From Bog-532 sp963742865 (GTDB lineage Bacteria; Actinomycetota; Actinomycetes; Streptosporangiales; Streptosporangiaceae), in the NCBI GenBank assembly GCA_963742865.1, contig CAVUNW010000077.1:372001-436000 (forward strand): a DNA stretch of 64,000 nt, read 5' to 3'. Within the stretch, counting starts at the first letter, position 1. Each line of letters starts with the position of its first letter. A program made the translations under genes and the position numbers. Shown here in pieces: positions 1 to 8,396 of this stretch. Below the pieces are notes generated by a model, which ran no database searches, was not told the origin of the DNA, and worked only from the letters and a program-made list of their open reading frames with translations.

Positions 1-339
1 GAGCTGGTTGGCGTAGAAGATCCGGGACACGCCGTGCTGGCGCGCCACCCGCACCTGGGGCCCGGTCGCGAAGGTCAGGCCCCACGCCCCGGTGGCCAGC
101 TGGCGGCCGAACAGCGCCGGGCTCATCGACGTCTTGGCGTGCGGGCAGAGCAGCACGCCGGCCTCCTCGCTGAACCGCTGGAACCGGGCCAGGTTCCGCT
201 CGAGCGCCGCCGCGCGCAGGACGCACACCGGCAGCGGGAGGTCCTCCCGCAGCACGTTCGAGCCGACCGGGTCCGGGGGCGCGGCCAGCGTCGTCTCCCA
301 GTAGCCCAGGGTCCGTGAGTTAGGTGCCTCGTGCTCCAC
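1..339 (-). CDS. D-serine deaminase-like PLP enzyme, N-terminal part (runs off left edge)
   Basis: Translating the minus strand from a GTG at 339 gives an open frame to the window edge (113 residues). It contains a PHAKTSMSPAL segment around residue 67. This is the PLP-lysine motif (HxKT) of the fold-type III D-threonine aldolase / D-serine dehydratase / amino-acid deaminase family, whose alanine-racemase-like barrel carries PLP near its N-terminus. An AGGAG lies about 14 bases before the GTG, slightly far for a ribosome site, so the start is tentative. It is divergent from the MMPL gene across about 140 bases. Substrate specificity (D-Ser, D-Thr or another amino acid) cannot be told from this part. 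The C-terminal half, where the metal and substrate residues lie, is outside the window. Confidence 0.8.
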   Translation of the reverse strand, partial: MEHEAPNSRTLGYWETTLAAPPDPVGSNVLREDLPLPVCVLRAAALERNLARFQRFSEEAGVLLCPHAKTSMSPALFGRQLATGAWGLTFATGPQVRVARQHGVSRIFYANQL

Positions 340-479
340 GAACGCGAACGCTACTCCTGGTGGAGTACACCAGCGGGCGTGGACCGCCCCGCCAACTGCC
401 TCCCGGTGCCGGACGACGGTGCGCGCCCGCGATCGGGAGTATCGGTGGTGACCTTTCCGGCCGCCTTAGGAGAAGTGAG

Positions 480-2708
480 ATGCGGCACACACCCACCCCT
501 TACCGCCCGGGCGTGCTCGGTGCCGTCGGGCGAACCTGCTACCGCCACCGCTGGCTCACCCTCGCCGCGTGGATCGTCGGCACCGCGTGCCTCGTCACGC
601 TGTGGATGCAGTTCGGCGCGCCGGCCAACAACAACTTCGCGGGCCGCGACAACGGCCAGACCATCCTCAACCAGCACTTCCCCCGGCAGTCCGGGGACAC
701 GCTCACGCTGGCGATCCGGTCAGCGGAGCCGATCACCTCGGCCGGCGTGAAGGCCCGGGTCACAGGGGCACTCGGGCCTTTCCGCGCCGCCCCGCACGTG
801 ACCTCGGTGTCCGACCCGTACACCACGCCGGGCCACATCTCCACCGATGGCCACATCGCGTTCGCCTCGGTGCAGTTCAACGTCACGCAGACGAGCATCC
901 CCGCCAGCGAGGCCAAAGCCCTGATGAGCGATGCACGGGCCGCGTCCGGGCACGGCATGTCGTTCTACCTGGGCGGCGACGTGGTGGACCAGGCGGAGAC
1001 GCCCTACGGGGGCTCCTCGGACGGGATCGGCATCGGCGCCGCCGCGATCGTGCTGCTGATCGCGTTCGGGTCGCTGCTGGCCATGGGGCTGCCGATCGTG
1101 ACCGCAGTCTTCGGCATCGGCTGCGGGCTGGCGCTGATCGCGCTGCTCGGGCACCTGTTCCCCGCGCCGGGGTTCGCCCCGATCATCGCGTCCATGATCG
1201 GCCTCGGGGTCGGCGTCGACTACGCGCTGTTCATCGTGACCCGGTTCCGTGAGTCGCTGCACGCCGGGATGGAGCCGGAAGCCGCCGCCGTGCACGCGAT
1301 GCGGACCGCGGGGCGTTCCGTGCTGGTGGCCGGCATCACCGTGGTCATCGGCATGATGGGGCTGCTGGTACTGCGCCAGTCGCTGATGAACGGAGTCGCG
1401 GTGGCCGCCGCCGCGACCGTCGCGATGACCGTGCTCGGCTCGCTGACCCTGCTGCCGGCGCTGCTCGGTTTCAGCGGGACCCGCCTGGCCAAGCCGTCCC
1501 GGTTCGGGCTCCCGCGGCGGAGGAGCCGCGCGCAGGCGAGTGCGTCCAGCCACGTCCGTTCAGGAGAATCAGCACCGTCCGCGGCGGAACGCTGGGCTGC
1601 GGTTGTCTGCCGGCGCCCGGTCGTGTCGGCCGTGCTGGCCACGGCCGTCATCCTGATCCTCGCCGTCCCCGTCCTGAGCATGAACCTGAGCATGCCGGAC
1701 GAGTCGGCGCAGGCGTCCGGGACCATGGGCCGGGCCAGCTACCTGACGATGGCCGAAGGCTTCGGGCCCGGGTTCGACGCACCGCTGATCGTCGCGGCCA
1801 CGCTGCCCGGCACCGGGGACAGTGCGGGCACCACCCGGCTGGCCAGCGCGATCGGCGGGACGCCCGGGATCGCGCGGGTCTCCCCGCCGATCACCAGCCC
1901 GGATGGGAAGGCCGTCATGCTGATCGCCTACCCCACCACGGGAGAGCAGGACCCGGCCACCAACGCCCTGGTCAACCGGATCAATAACACCGTGCTGCCG
2001 CATGCGACCACCGGCACCGGCGTGCACGCCTACCTCACCGGTCCCAACGCGGGCAACGTCGCCTTCGCCAACATGGTCTCCCAGCGGCTGCCGTGGCTGA
2101 TCGCGGTCGTCATCGTGGCGTCGATGCTGCTGCTCACGGTGGTGTTCCGGTCGGTGGTCGTCGCGGTGAAGGCGGCCGTGATGAACCTGCTGTCCATCAC
2201 CGCCGCGTACGGCGTGCTCGTGGCCGTCAGCCAGTGGGGCTGGCTGCACCAGCTGTTCGGGTTCCCGGAGAAGGTGCCGGTCACGACCTGGGTGCCGATG
2301 TTCCTCTTCGTGATCCTGTTCGGCCTGTCGATGGACTACGAGGTGTTCCTGCTGTCGCGGATCCGTGAGGAGTACGACCGGACCGGGGACAACACCGCCG
2401 CCGTGGCGCGCGGGCTGGCCCGGACCGCGCGGGTCATCTCCGCCGCCGCCACGATCATGGTGGCTGTGTTCCTCTCGTTCGTGCTCGGCGCGGACGTCTC
2501 GGTCAAGCAGATCGGCCTCGGCCTGGCCGTGGCCGTGCTGATCGACGCCACGGTCGTCCGGCTCGTGCTGGTGCCTGCGGTGATGGAACTGCTCGGCCGG
2601 GCCAACTGGTGGCTGCCGCGGCCACTGGCGCGCATCCTACCGTCGGCGGCGCCGGTGGAGGACGCTCCGGTGGTGCCGGTCAATGAGCCCGTGGTGTCGG
2701 GGCACTAA
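480..2708 (+). CDS. MMPL-family transporter (RND superfamily)
   Basis: A 742-residue integral membrane protein with the duplicated MMPL/SSD architecture. Each half has one N-terminal transmembrane helix, a large extracytoplasmic loop and a bundle of five helices. The proton-relay-like motifs are visible as GVDYALFIVTRFRE (about residue 247) and SMDYEVFLLSRIREEY (about residue 617). In the family, Asp-Tyr pairs on TM4 and TM10 couple proton flux to lipid or drug export. A cytoplasmic linker rich in Arg and Ser follows the first half (about residue 340-360). The start is ATG 480, preceded by AGGAG at a spacing of seven. A frame extending further upstream to 324 lacks a ribosome site. The family exports lipids, siderophores or small hydrophobic molecules, and the substrate here is unknown. 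The gene ends in a strong hairpin, and no operon partner is visible. Confidence 0.9.
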   Translation: MRHTPTPYRPGVLGAVGRTCYRHRWLTLAAWIVGTACLVTLWMQFGAPANNNFAGRDNGQTILNQHFPRQSGDTLTLAIRSAEPITSAGVKARVTGALGPFRAAPHVTSVSDPYTTPGHISTDGHIAFASVQFNVTQTSIPASEAKALMSDARAASGHGMSFYLGGDVVDQAETPYGGSSDGIGIGAAAIVLLIAFGSLLAMGLPIVTAVFGIGCGLALIALLGHLFPAPGFAPIIASMIGLGVGVDYALFIVTRFRESLHAGMEPEAAAVHAMRTAGRSVLVAGITVVIGMMGLLVLRQSLMNGVAVAAAATVAMTVLGSLTLLPALLGFSGTRLAKPSRFGLPRRRSRAQASASSHVRSGESAPSAAERWAAVVCRRPVVSAVLATAVILILAVPVLSMNLSMPDESAQASGTMGRASYLTMAEGFGPGFDAPLIVAATLPGTGDSAGTTRLASAIGGTPGIARVSPPITSPDGKAVMLIAYPTTGEQDPATNALVNRINNTVLPHATTGTGVHAYLTGPNAGNVAFANMVSQRLPWLIAVVIVASMLLLTVVFRSVVVAVKAAVMNLLSITAAYGVLVAVSQWGWLHQLFGFPEKVPVTTWVPMFLFVILFGLSMDYEVFLLSRIREEYDRTGDNTAAVARGLARTARVISAAATIMVAVFLSFVLGADVSVKQIGLGLAVAVLIDATVVRLVLVPAVMELLGRANWWLPRPLARILPSAAPVEDAPVVPVNEPVVSGH

Positions 2709-2720
2709 GCACCACGGCTG

Positions 2721-2758
2721 TCCGCTCCCCCGCCCGGGCCGCCCGGCCGGGGAGCGGA
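2721..2758 (+). terminator. hairpin after the MMPL gene
   Basis: A perfect 10-bp inverted repeat (TCCGCTCCCC and GGGGAGCGGA) encloses a GC-rich loop twelve bases after the MMPL stop codon. There is no clear U-tract, which is common for actinobacterial terminators. Confidence 0.6.
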
Positions 2759-2784
2759 CGCGTCCGGGGGTCTGCGAGGGGGGC

Positions 2785-2843
2785 GGCATAGGCTCCATAT
2801 GGCTCTCATGCCAAACAAATTCGTCTCATCTATAGTCGTTAAC
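2785..2843 (+). promoter_or_regulatory. palindromic operator and leaderless promoter of the LysR gene
   Basis: An interrupted 28-bp palindrome lies at 2785-2812, with outer arms GGCAT and ATGCC and a perfect CCATATGG centre. A -10 box TATAGT (2831-2836) follows. Its expected transcription start falls on the ATG at 2844, so the mRNA is probably leaderless. A weak -35 (ATGCCA, spacer 17) is the right arm of the palindrome itself. This arrangement suits autoregulation by the adjacent LysR protein, which is inference. Confidence 0.55.
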
Positions 2844-3989
2844 ATGCTGGACGTCACCAGGCTGCGGGTCCTGGTGGCGGTGGCCAGGCACGGATCCGTG
2901 ACCGCCGCCGCCCGGGAGCTGAACTACGCACAGCCGTCGGTGAGCCATCACCTGGCCCGGCTGGAAGCCGAGACCGGCGTCCGGCTGATCCAGCGGGCCG
3001 GCCGGGGCATCCGGCTCACCGAGGCCGGGCGGCTGCTCGCCGACCGGGCGGCCGAGGTGCTGGGCCGTCTGGACGCCGCCGAAAACGAGCTGGCCGCGCA
3101 CGCGGGGCTGAGCGCGGGGCGGGTCCGGCTCGCCGCGTTCCCGTCGGCCCTCGGCACGATCGTCCCGGCGGCGGCCGCGATGCTGCGGGCGGAGTACCCG
3201 GGCATGGACGTGCGGCTGACCGAAGCGGAGCCGCCGGAGGCGCTGCGCATGCTGCGGGCCGGCTACGTCGACGTCGCCCTGGTCTTCCGGCACGTGCAGG
3301 GGGCTGTCCCCGAGGGCCCGGAGGAGAACGGGATGCGGGGGCGGCTCGTGCTGGACGAGCCCGTTCACCTCGTGACCCGCGCCCGTCCCGCCGCCACCGA
3401 CGGGGACCATGCCGACGGACAGCGGGACGAGCAGCGCGACGGGCAGGGCGACAGGCCTGGCGCCGGGGGTGCCAGCGGTGGACCGCCCAGGGAGCAGGAG
3501 TGCGCTGACCTGGCCCGGTACGCGGGACGCCGGTGGATCGCAGGCTGCGACCGGTGCCGCGTGCACCTGATCACGCAGTGCTCGCTGGCCGGCTTCAGCC
3601 CGAAGATCGCCTTCACCACCGACGACTACGTGGCCGTGCAGGCGCTCGTCGCGGCCGGGCTCGGGGTGGCCACGCTCCCGGACCTGGCGCTGCGGGCGGC
3701 CCGGCACCCCGCGATCCGCACCGCCGAACTGCCCGGCGCGCGGCGGCATGTGTTCGCCCTGCAGTACGGCGAGCCGCCCGACTCCCCGGCCTCGATCCGG
3801 CTTATCGACGCGCTCTGCGCCGCGGCGGGCACGCTGGCCACGGGCACGCTGACGGGGGCCTCATCCCGGCCTGCCGCGACGGCCGTCCCGGTTCCGGGTG
3901 CGGCCCTGGGCGTGACACCGAGTGCGGCACCGGGTGTGGCACCCGGGGTGGCGCGGGTCCCGCGCACGCCGGAGGTGGCCAGGCCCTGA
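2844..3989 (+). CDS. LysR-family transcriptional regulator
   Basis: The N-terminal winged helix-turn-helix (about residues 3-62, with VAVARHGSVTAAARELNYAQ) is typical of LysR proteins. A periplasmic-binding-like effector domain follows, and its second lobe ends near residue 330. At 381 residues it is longer than the usual 300 or so. A charged Asp/Gln/Gly insert sits at about residues 185-215, and an Ala/Pro/Val-rich low-complexity tail covers the last 50 residues. ATG 2844 is preferred over ATG 2799. It begins exactly at the family N-terminus (MLDVTRLRVL), and a TATAGT box eight bases upstream predicts a leaderless message, whereas ATG 2799 lies inside the palindrome. No divergent target gene is obvious. 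The nearest candidate targets are the gene itself and the downstream nuclease gene. Confidence 0.88.
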   Translation: MLDVTRLRVLVAVARHGSVTAAARELNYAQPSVSHHLARLEAETGVRLIQRAGRGIRLTEAGRLLADRAAEVLGRLDAAENELAAHAGLSAGRVRLAAFPSALGTIVPAAAAMLRAEYPGMDVRLTEAEPPEALRMLRAGYVDVALVFRHVQGAVPEGPEENGMRGRLVLDEPVHLVTRARPAATDGDHADGQRDEQRDGQGDRPGAGGASGGPPREQECADLARYAGRRWIAGCDRCRVHLITQCSLAGFSPKIAFTTDDYVAVQALVAAGLGVATLPDLALRAARHPAIRTAELPGARRHVFALQYGEPPDSPASIRLIDALCAAAGTLATGTLTGASSRPAATAVPVPGAALGVTPSAAPGVAPGVARVPRTPEVARP

Positions 3990-3995
3990 CGGCAG

Positions 3996-5366
3996 ATGCG
4001 CGGGCGCGGCACCTCGGCTACAGTCACGCCCGTGACACCGGGCGCCGTACCGCCGCCGCGAGGGCAGGCCGCGCTGCCCGGCCTGACGCCCGGTCCGGAT
4101 TCCGCGGACGGGCAGCGGCTGCTGCCCGGGATGGCCGGCCTGGCCGGGGCCCAGCACGCGGCGCCCGGCGTGATCACCGCCGCGGGGCGCGCGGCCCCGG
4201 GCAACGGCACCGACGCCGAGCTCGCTCGCGTCGCGGCCGAACTGCTGGCCACCGACCCGGACGGCTCGCGGATCGGCGCCGCCGTGCGCACCGCGCTCGA
4301 CATGCTGCTGGATGGCCAGCACACGGGGCGTTACCGCTGGGAGCAGCTCTGCAAGACCGAGAAGACGCACGCCGGGACGCTGGTCGAAATCGGCATCCAG
4401 CGGCGGCTGGCCCTCGCCGACGGCGACGCGCTGGATTACTCGATCGCGGGCGCCGACGTGGACTGCAAGTTCTCGCACCGGATGGGCCGCTGGATGATCC
4501 CGCCGGAGGCCGTCGGCAAGCTGGTGCTGCTCGTCCAGGCCAGCGACGCTGACGGCACGTGGTCGGCCGGCCTGCTACGGGCGGACGCCGGCGCGCTCCG
4601 CGACGCGAGCAACCGCGACCTCAAGCGATCCCTCAGCGAGCGCGGCCGGGCCGCCGTCACCTGGCTGTTCTCCCGGTCGCCGCTGCAGGAGAACGCGCTG
4701 GTCCGGATGGCCGAACGGGACGTGGCCGCGGTGTTCGCCCCGCGCTCGGGCCAGCAGCGGGTCAACGAGCTCTTCCGCCGCGCCCAGGGCAGGCGGGTGA
4801 GCCGGACCGTGGTCGCCACCGTCGCCATGCAGGACGACTACATGAAGCGAGTCCGGGCCGGCGGCGGCGCCCGGGACCAGTTGCGCGACGAGGGCATCGT
4901 CATCTTCGGGGACTACGGGGGCGACCAGGCCCTGGCGGGCGCGCTCGGGCTGCCGCGGCCCGGCCCGGGGGAGTTCGTCAGCGCGCGGCTCACGTGCTGC
5001 GGGACCCGGGCGGCCGGCACCTGGCCAGCTCCGGACGGGGCCACTCCGGACGGGGCCACTCCGGACGGGGCCGCTCCCGGCGGGGCCGCTCCCGGCGGGT
5101 CCGCTCCCGGCGGGTCCGCTCCCGGCGGGTCCGCTCCCGGCGGGTCCGCTCCCGGCGGGTCCGCTCCCGGCGGGTCCGCTCCCGGCGGGTCCGCTCCCGG
5201 CGGGTCCGCTCCCGGCGGGTCCGCTCCCGGCGGGTCCGCTCCCGGCGGGTCCGCTCCCGGCGGACGGCGGACGGTCCGCCTGGATGGCGCCGACTGGGCC
5301 CTCGCCGGGCTAGCCGATCCGCCGTTGCCTGCCCCGCACCTGCCCCGCGGGCGGCGGGCGGACTGA
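3996..5366 (+). CDS. NaeI-family type II restriction endonuclease with repeat tail
   Basis: Residues about 75-330 match the NaeI fold. A KTEKTHAGTLVEI block (about 119-131) supplies the catalytic Glu, and LDYSIAGADVDCKF (about 146-159) supplies the Asp...Asp-x-Lys metal site, which corresponds to Glu70, Asp86, Asp95 and Lys97 of NaeI. ALDMLLDGQHTGR (about 99) aligns with the NaeI segment resembling a DNA ligase active site, with Leu where ligases have the nucleophilic Lys. NaeI is a two-site enzyme (type IIE) with an effector-binding C-terminal domain. The last 100 residues are unusual: PDGAT and SAPGG pentapeptide repeats, then a short basic end. No methyltransferase gene is seen nearby, so either protection is encoded elsewhere or the enzyme is not toxic. 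The start is uncertain: GTG 4032 has a TACAGT box seven bases upstream and could be leaderless. Confidence 0.85.
   Translation: MRGRGTSATVTPVTPGAVPPPRGQAALPGLTPGPDSADGQRLLPGMAGLAGAQHAAPGVITAAGRAAPGNGTDAELARVAAELLATDPDGSRIGAAVRTALDMLLDGQHTGRYRWEQLCKTEKTHAGTLVEIGIQRRLALADGDALDYSIAGADVDCKFSHRMGRWMIPPEAVGKLVLLVQASDADGTWSAGLLRADAGALRDASNRDLKRSLSERGRAAVTWLFSRSPLQENALVRMAERDVAAVFAPRSGQQRVNELFRRAQGRRVSRTVVATVAMQDDYMKRVRAGGGARDQLRDEGIVIFGDYGGDQALAGALGLPRPGPGEFVSARLTCCGTRAAGTWPAPDGATPDGATPDGAAPGGAAPGGSAPGGSAPGGSAPGGSAPGGSAPGGSAPGGSAPGGSAPGGSAPGGSAPGGSAPGGRRTVRLDGADWALAGLADPPLPAPHLPRGRRAD
5029..5264 (+). repeat. 15-bp in-frame tandem repeat (SAPGG) in the NaeI-like gene
   Basis: The array has a unit of 15 bases and encodes PDGAT/PDGAA, then AAPGG, then eleven near-identical SAPGG units. 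The last eleven copies (5100-5264) differ almost nowhere, which points to recent slippage or unequal exchange. It lies downstream of the conserved catalytic and DNA-binding regions. Confidence 0.9.
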
Positions 5367-5417
5367 GCTTCCCGGCAGATTTCTCCCTAACGGACGTACC
5401 GGAAGGCAGCCGCGGGA

Positions 5418-6671
5418 TCAGGGGATCAGCTGGTCTCCGGGACGGTCGGGGCGCCATTCCACCATGACGATGGTCGCGTCGTCGGACAGCCGTCCCTGCT
5501 GGTAGTCGACGATCGCGCGGTTCAGCTGGCGCAGCGTCTCCGGCGCGGGTATCCGGGCGTCGTCGTACCGGACGAAGAACTCGGTCAGCCGCTCCACGCC
5601 AAACGGCTGGTCATCGGCGGACCGGCCCTCGATGATGCCGTCCGTGTACAGCAGCAGGCGGTCACCGGGCTCGAGCTGCTCGGTATACACCGGGATCCCT
5701 TCGGCGGCCTCCGGTTCCTGGGCACGGGAACGGATCATGCGGTCGAGCCCGGCCAGGCCGAGCGGCAGCCGGGGACGGCGGGCCAGCTCCCTGATCACCC
5801 GGCCGTCCCGAATCAGCAGCGGCGGCGGGTGGCCGCACGGAATCCAGCTGAACTGGCCCGTCGCGACGTTCAGATCGCAGACCAGGGCGGTAACGAACCG
5901 GCTATCGCCGAACTCACTCGCGATCGCGTTGTCGGCTCCGGTCACGATCTCCGGGAGCGAACCGCCGGCCCGCCGGGTGCTCCGGCAGGAGGCGATGCTC
6001 ACGCTGGCCAGCAGCCCGGCGGCCAGGTCGTGGCCCACGGCGTCGAAGATCGACACGTGCAGGTGGTCAGCGAACATCGCATAGTCGAACGCATCCCCGC
6101 CGACCTCGTAGGCCGGCTCCAGGGTGGCGGCCACCAGGACCTGGTCGGTCGCGAACGTCCGGGGGGCCAGGAACGCCCACACCATCTCGCCCTGCAGCGC
6201 CATCTCGCGGCTGCGCCGGATGCGGGCGTAGCGGTCACCGTAGCTGGACTTGCTCACGATCATGAGCCCGGCCAGCGAGGCCAGGGCGCGGTAGCAGTCC
6301 AGCATGTCCGGCCCGTCGTCGCGGACAGAGAGCTCCAGGACGCCGATGCGCTCGGTCCCGTCGATCACCGGAATCCACAGATGATGCGCGCCTTCGCCGG
6401 CGGCCGGATCGTGCTGAATAGTGACCGTCCGGAAGGCCAGGCCGGCCGTGGTGGAGTCGATCGGCAGGACGTCGGGAGATGCGCTGGCGCCGCCGGGCGC
6501 CCCCTTCAGGTCACGCACCTGGATGTCGGCCAGGTAGATCCGGGCCGCGGACACGCCCAGCGGCTCGGCCCTCCGCGCGAGCGTCCCCGCCACCTCATCC
6601 GGCGCCAGCAGATGCGAACTGGCCAGCAGATCGGCCACCACCTGGCCGAGGATGGCATTCACATCGCGCAT
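5418..6671 (-). CDS. GAF-SpoIIE (PP2C-type) Ser/Thr protein phosphatase
   Basis: A 417-residue soluble protein. The first 165 residues form a degenerate GAF-like sensor (VIDGTERIGVLELSV). The rest is a PPM/SpoIIE phosphatase with the expected metal-ligand motifs: EVGGDAFDY (about 193), FDAVGHDLAAGL (about 213), CGHPPPLL (about 281), LYTDGIIEGR (about 343) and a C-terminal DDATIVMVEW. In this family the enzyme dephosphorylates anti-sigma-factor antagonists (STAS proteins) to release stress sigma factors. A STAS protein at 48.6-48.9 kb and another SpoIIE protein at 58.9-61.4 kb in this window could belong to such a network, but they are unlinked, so pairing is a guess. The gene stands alone, convergent with the nuclease gene. 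Confidence 0.9.
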   Translation of the reverse strand: MRDVNAILGQVVADLLASSHLLAPDEVAGTLARRAEPLGVSAARIYLADIQVRDLKGAPGGASASPDVLPIDSTTAGLAFRTVTIQHDPAAGEGAHHLWIPVIDGTERIGVLELSVRDDGPDMLDCYRALASLAGLMIVSKSSYGDRYARIRRSREMALQGEMVWAFLAPRTFATDQVLVAATLEPAYEVGGDAFDYAMFADHLHVSIFDAVGHDLAAGLLASVSIASCRSTRRAGGSLPEIVTGADNAIASEFGDSRFVTALVCDLNVATGQFSWIPCGHPPPLLIRDGRVIRELARRPRLPLGLAGLDRMIRSRAQEPEAAEGIPVYTEQLEPGDRLLLYTDGIIEGRSADDQPFGVERLTEFFVRYDDARIPAPETLRQLNRAIVDYQQGRLSDDATIVMVEWRPDRPGDQLIP

Positions 6672-6779
6672 GTGCGGATGTTATGGGATCGGTGCGCATG
6701 CTCCACCTACCCTGGCCGCCACCATACGTGTCCGTCCGCCGGGGCCAAAGTAGACGGCCCGGGTAGACAGACGGCCGCC

Positions 6780-8030
6780 ATGATCTGGTCAGATGGGCGT
6801 ATGGCGCAGACCACGCGGCACGCGGGACGGTGGACCCCCGAAGATCGGTTCGCCTCGCCGTGGCACTACCTGCCGGTCGAGGTACCGGCGGGTGCCCGGG
6901 CCATCCGGGTGCAGCTCAGCTACGACCGGGCGGCCGGGGTGCTGGATCTCGGCTGCCTCGGGCCAGGCGGCTTCCGCGGCTGGTCCGGAGGGGCGCGGGA
7001 CGGCTACGTCATCGCCGCCGACGAGGCCACGCCCGGCTACCTTCCCGGTGAGCTGGAGCCCGGAAGGTGGCAGGTGATCGTCGGCCTCTACCGCGTTCCG
7101 CCCGGCGGCCTCCCCTTCGAGCTGACGGCGGACGTCATCGCGAGCACGCGCCCACTGCCCGGGCTGGCGGAGCCGCCTACGGCGCCCCCGCCGCTCCCGG
7201 CGGCGGACCGGCCGCCGCGCCGGGACCTCCCGGCCGGGGACGGACGGCGCTGGCTCGCCGGGGACCTGCACACGCACACGGTGCATTCCGACGGCGCGCT
7301 GACCGTGGACGAGCTGGCCCGTTTCGCGGCGGAAAGCGGGCTGGACTTCATCGCCGTCACCGATCACAACACGGTCAGCCACCACCGGGAGCTGTCCCCG
7401 GCGGGGCGGCGCTACGGCGTCACCCTGATCCCGGGCCAGGAGGTGACCACGAGCGAGGGGCACGCCGGGGCGCTGGGCGACATCGGGTGGGTCGACTTCC
7501 GCCGGCCGGCGCCCGAGTGGCTGAAGGCCACCCAGGACCGCGGCGGCCTGCTGTCGGTCAACCACCCGATCGCGGGCCCGGTGAGCTGGATGCACGCGAT
7601 GCCGGAACGGCCACCGCTGGTGGAGGTGTGGCACTGGAGCTGGCTCGACCTGAGCTGGACGACGCCGCTGTCCTGGTGGCAGGCGTGGGACCCGAGCGCC
7701 ATCCCGGTCGGCGGCAGTGACTGGCACCGGACTGGATCAGACGCGCCGCCGGGAACGCCGACCACCTGGGTGGAATCCGACGCCGACGACCCGGCCGGCA
7801 TCCTGGCGAGCATCGGGGCCGGGCGCGTCGCGATCTCGGCGCACCGGAACGGCCCCGTGCTGCTGCGCACCGGCGGTGAGATCGTCGCGGTGGACGCCGA
7901 CGGGACCACACTGGCCGGGCCGGAGGGCCCCTGTGCACGGGTGCGCGGTGATCTCGCGCGGTTCCCCGGCACAGCGGGATGCCACCGGCTGCTGAGCGAG
8001 ACCGGCGCCACCGTCGCGCTGGCCCCTTGA
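6780..8030 (+). CDS. PHP-domain metal-dependent phosphoesterase/hydrolase (CehA/McbA type)
   Basis: An N-terminal beta-rich domain of about 150 residues (SPWHYLPVEVPAGARAIRVQL) is followed by a PHP domain from about residue 160. The metal motifs are GDLHTHTVHSDG, VTDHNTVSHH, a GQEVTTSEGH loop, SVNHPI and GGSDWH. This two-domain layout is that of the CehA/McbA family, which includes carbaryl hydrolase but is mostly uncharacterised. The fold binds two or three metals and hydrolyses phosphoesters or carbamates. ATG 6780 and ATG 6801 are both possible starts. The second gives MAQTTRHAGRWTPEDRF, which looks like the family N-terminus, and neither has a clear ribosome site. It stands alone and is followed by a hairpin. 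The true substrate is unknown. Confidence 0.85.
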   Translation: MIWSDGRMAQTTRHAGRWTPEDRFASPWHYLPVEVPAGARAIRVQLSYDRAAGVLDLGCLGPGGFRGWSGGARDGYVIAADEATPGYLPGELEPGRWQVIVGLYRVPPGGLPFELTADVIASTRPLPGLAEPPTAPPPLPAADRPPRRDLPAGDGRRWLAGDLHTHTVHSDGALTVDELARFAAESGLDFIAVTDHNTVSHHRELSPAGRRYGVTLIPGQEVTTSEGHAGALGDIGWVDFRRPAPEWLKATQDRGGLLSVNHPIAGPVSWMHAMPERPPLVEVWHWSWLDLSWTTPLSWWQAWDPSAIPVGGSDWHRTGSDAPPGTPTTWVESDADDPAGILASIGAGRVAISAHRNGPVLLRTGGEIVAVDADGTTLAGPEGPCARVRGDLARFPGTAGCHRLLSETGATVALAP

Positions 8031-8095
8031 CGCTGGCCCCTCGATGCTGGGCTTCCCCGACGCGGGCCTCCCCCGATGCGGGCCTTCCCCGACGC

Positions 8096-8138
8096 GGAAG
8101 GGTCCCGCGCCTCGGGTTCAGGCGCCGGACCCCTTTCG
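8096..8138 (+). terminator. hairpin downstream of the PHP gene
   Basis: Arms GGTCC-c-GCGCC and GGCGC-c-GGACC, with one central mismatch, enclose TCGGGTTCA and are followed by CCCTTTC. Just upstream lie three imperfect copies of CCCCGAYGCGG about 17-19 bases apart, of unknown meaning. Confidence 0.5.
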
Positions 8139-8155
8139 TACTGCGGCGGGAATGC

Positions 8156-8284
8156 TCAGGAACCGGCGGCCGAGGAGCCGGTACCGGAGGTCGTGCCGGA
8201 CAGGCCGCCCAGAGCCGGGATCACGCTGGTGGCCGTCCCGAGCGCGCCGGACGCCGTGCTGCCCAGATCCGAAACGTTAGTGAC
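8156..8284 (-). pseudogene. C-terminal remnant of a Gly/Ser/Thr-rich protein
   Basis: On the minus strand a 42-codon open stretch with strong G/C third-position bias ends at a TGA (8156-8158). It reads VTNVSDLGSTASGALG followed by Gly/Ser/Thr-rich sequence. In-frame stops lie just upstream and no start codon is present, so this looks like the tail of a lost or frameshifted surface or secreted protein. The rest of the 8031-8396 gap holds the hairpin and short GC-rich repeats. Confidence 0.3.
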
Positions 8285-8396
8285 TCTTTGGAGTTACCCG
8301 AGCTCAGTGCGCTGCCGCCGCGGACGCCGCAATGCGGGGCGCGTGCCTGAGGAGCGGCGGGCCGAGGGGCGCTCGTTTAGCTGAGCGTCTCCGCCG

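Noticed and set aside
5829..6779. Long plus-strand frame continuous with the PHP protein (would give 733 residues)
   Set aside because: It is antisense to the well-supported GAF-SpoIIE gene, has Arg/Gly-rich antisense-like composition, and the PHP protein has a natural start at 6780 or 6801.
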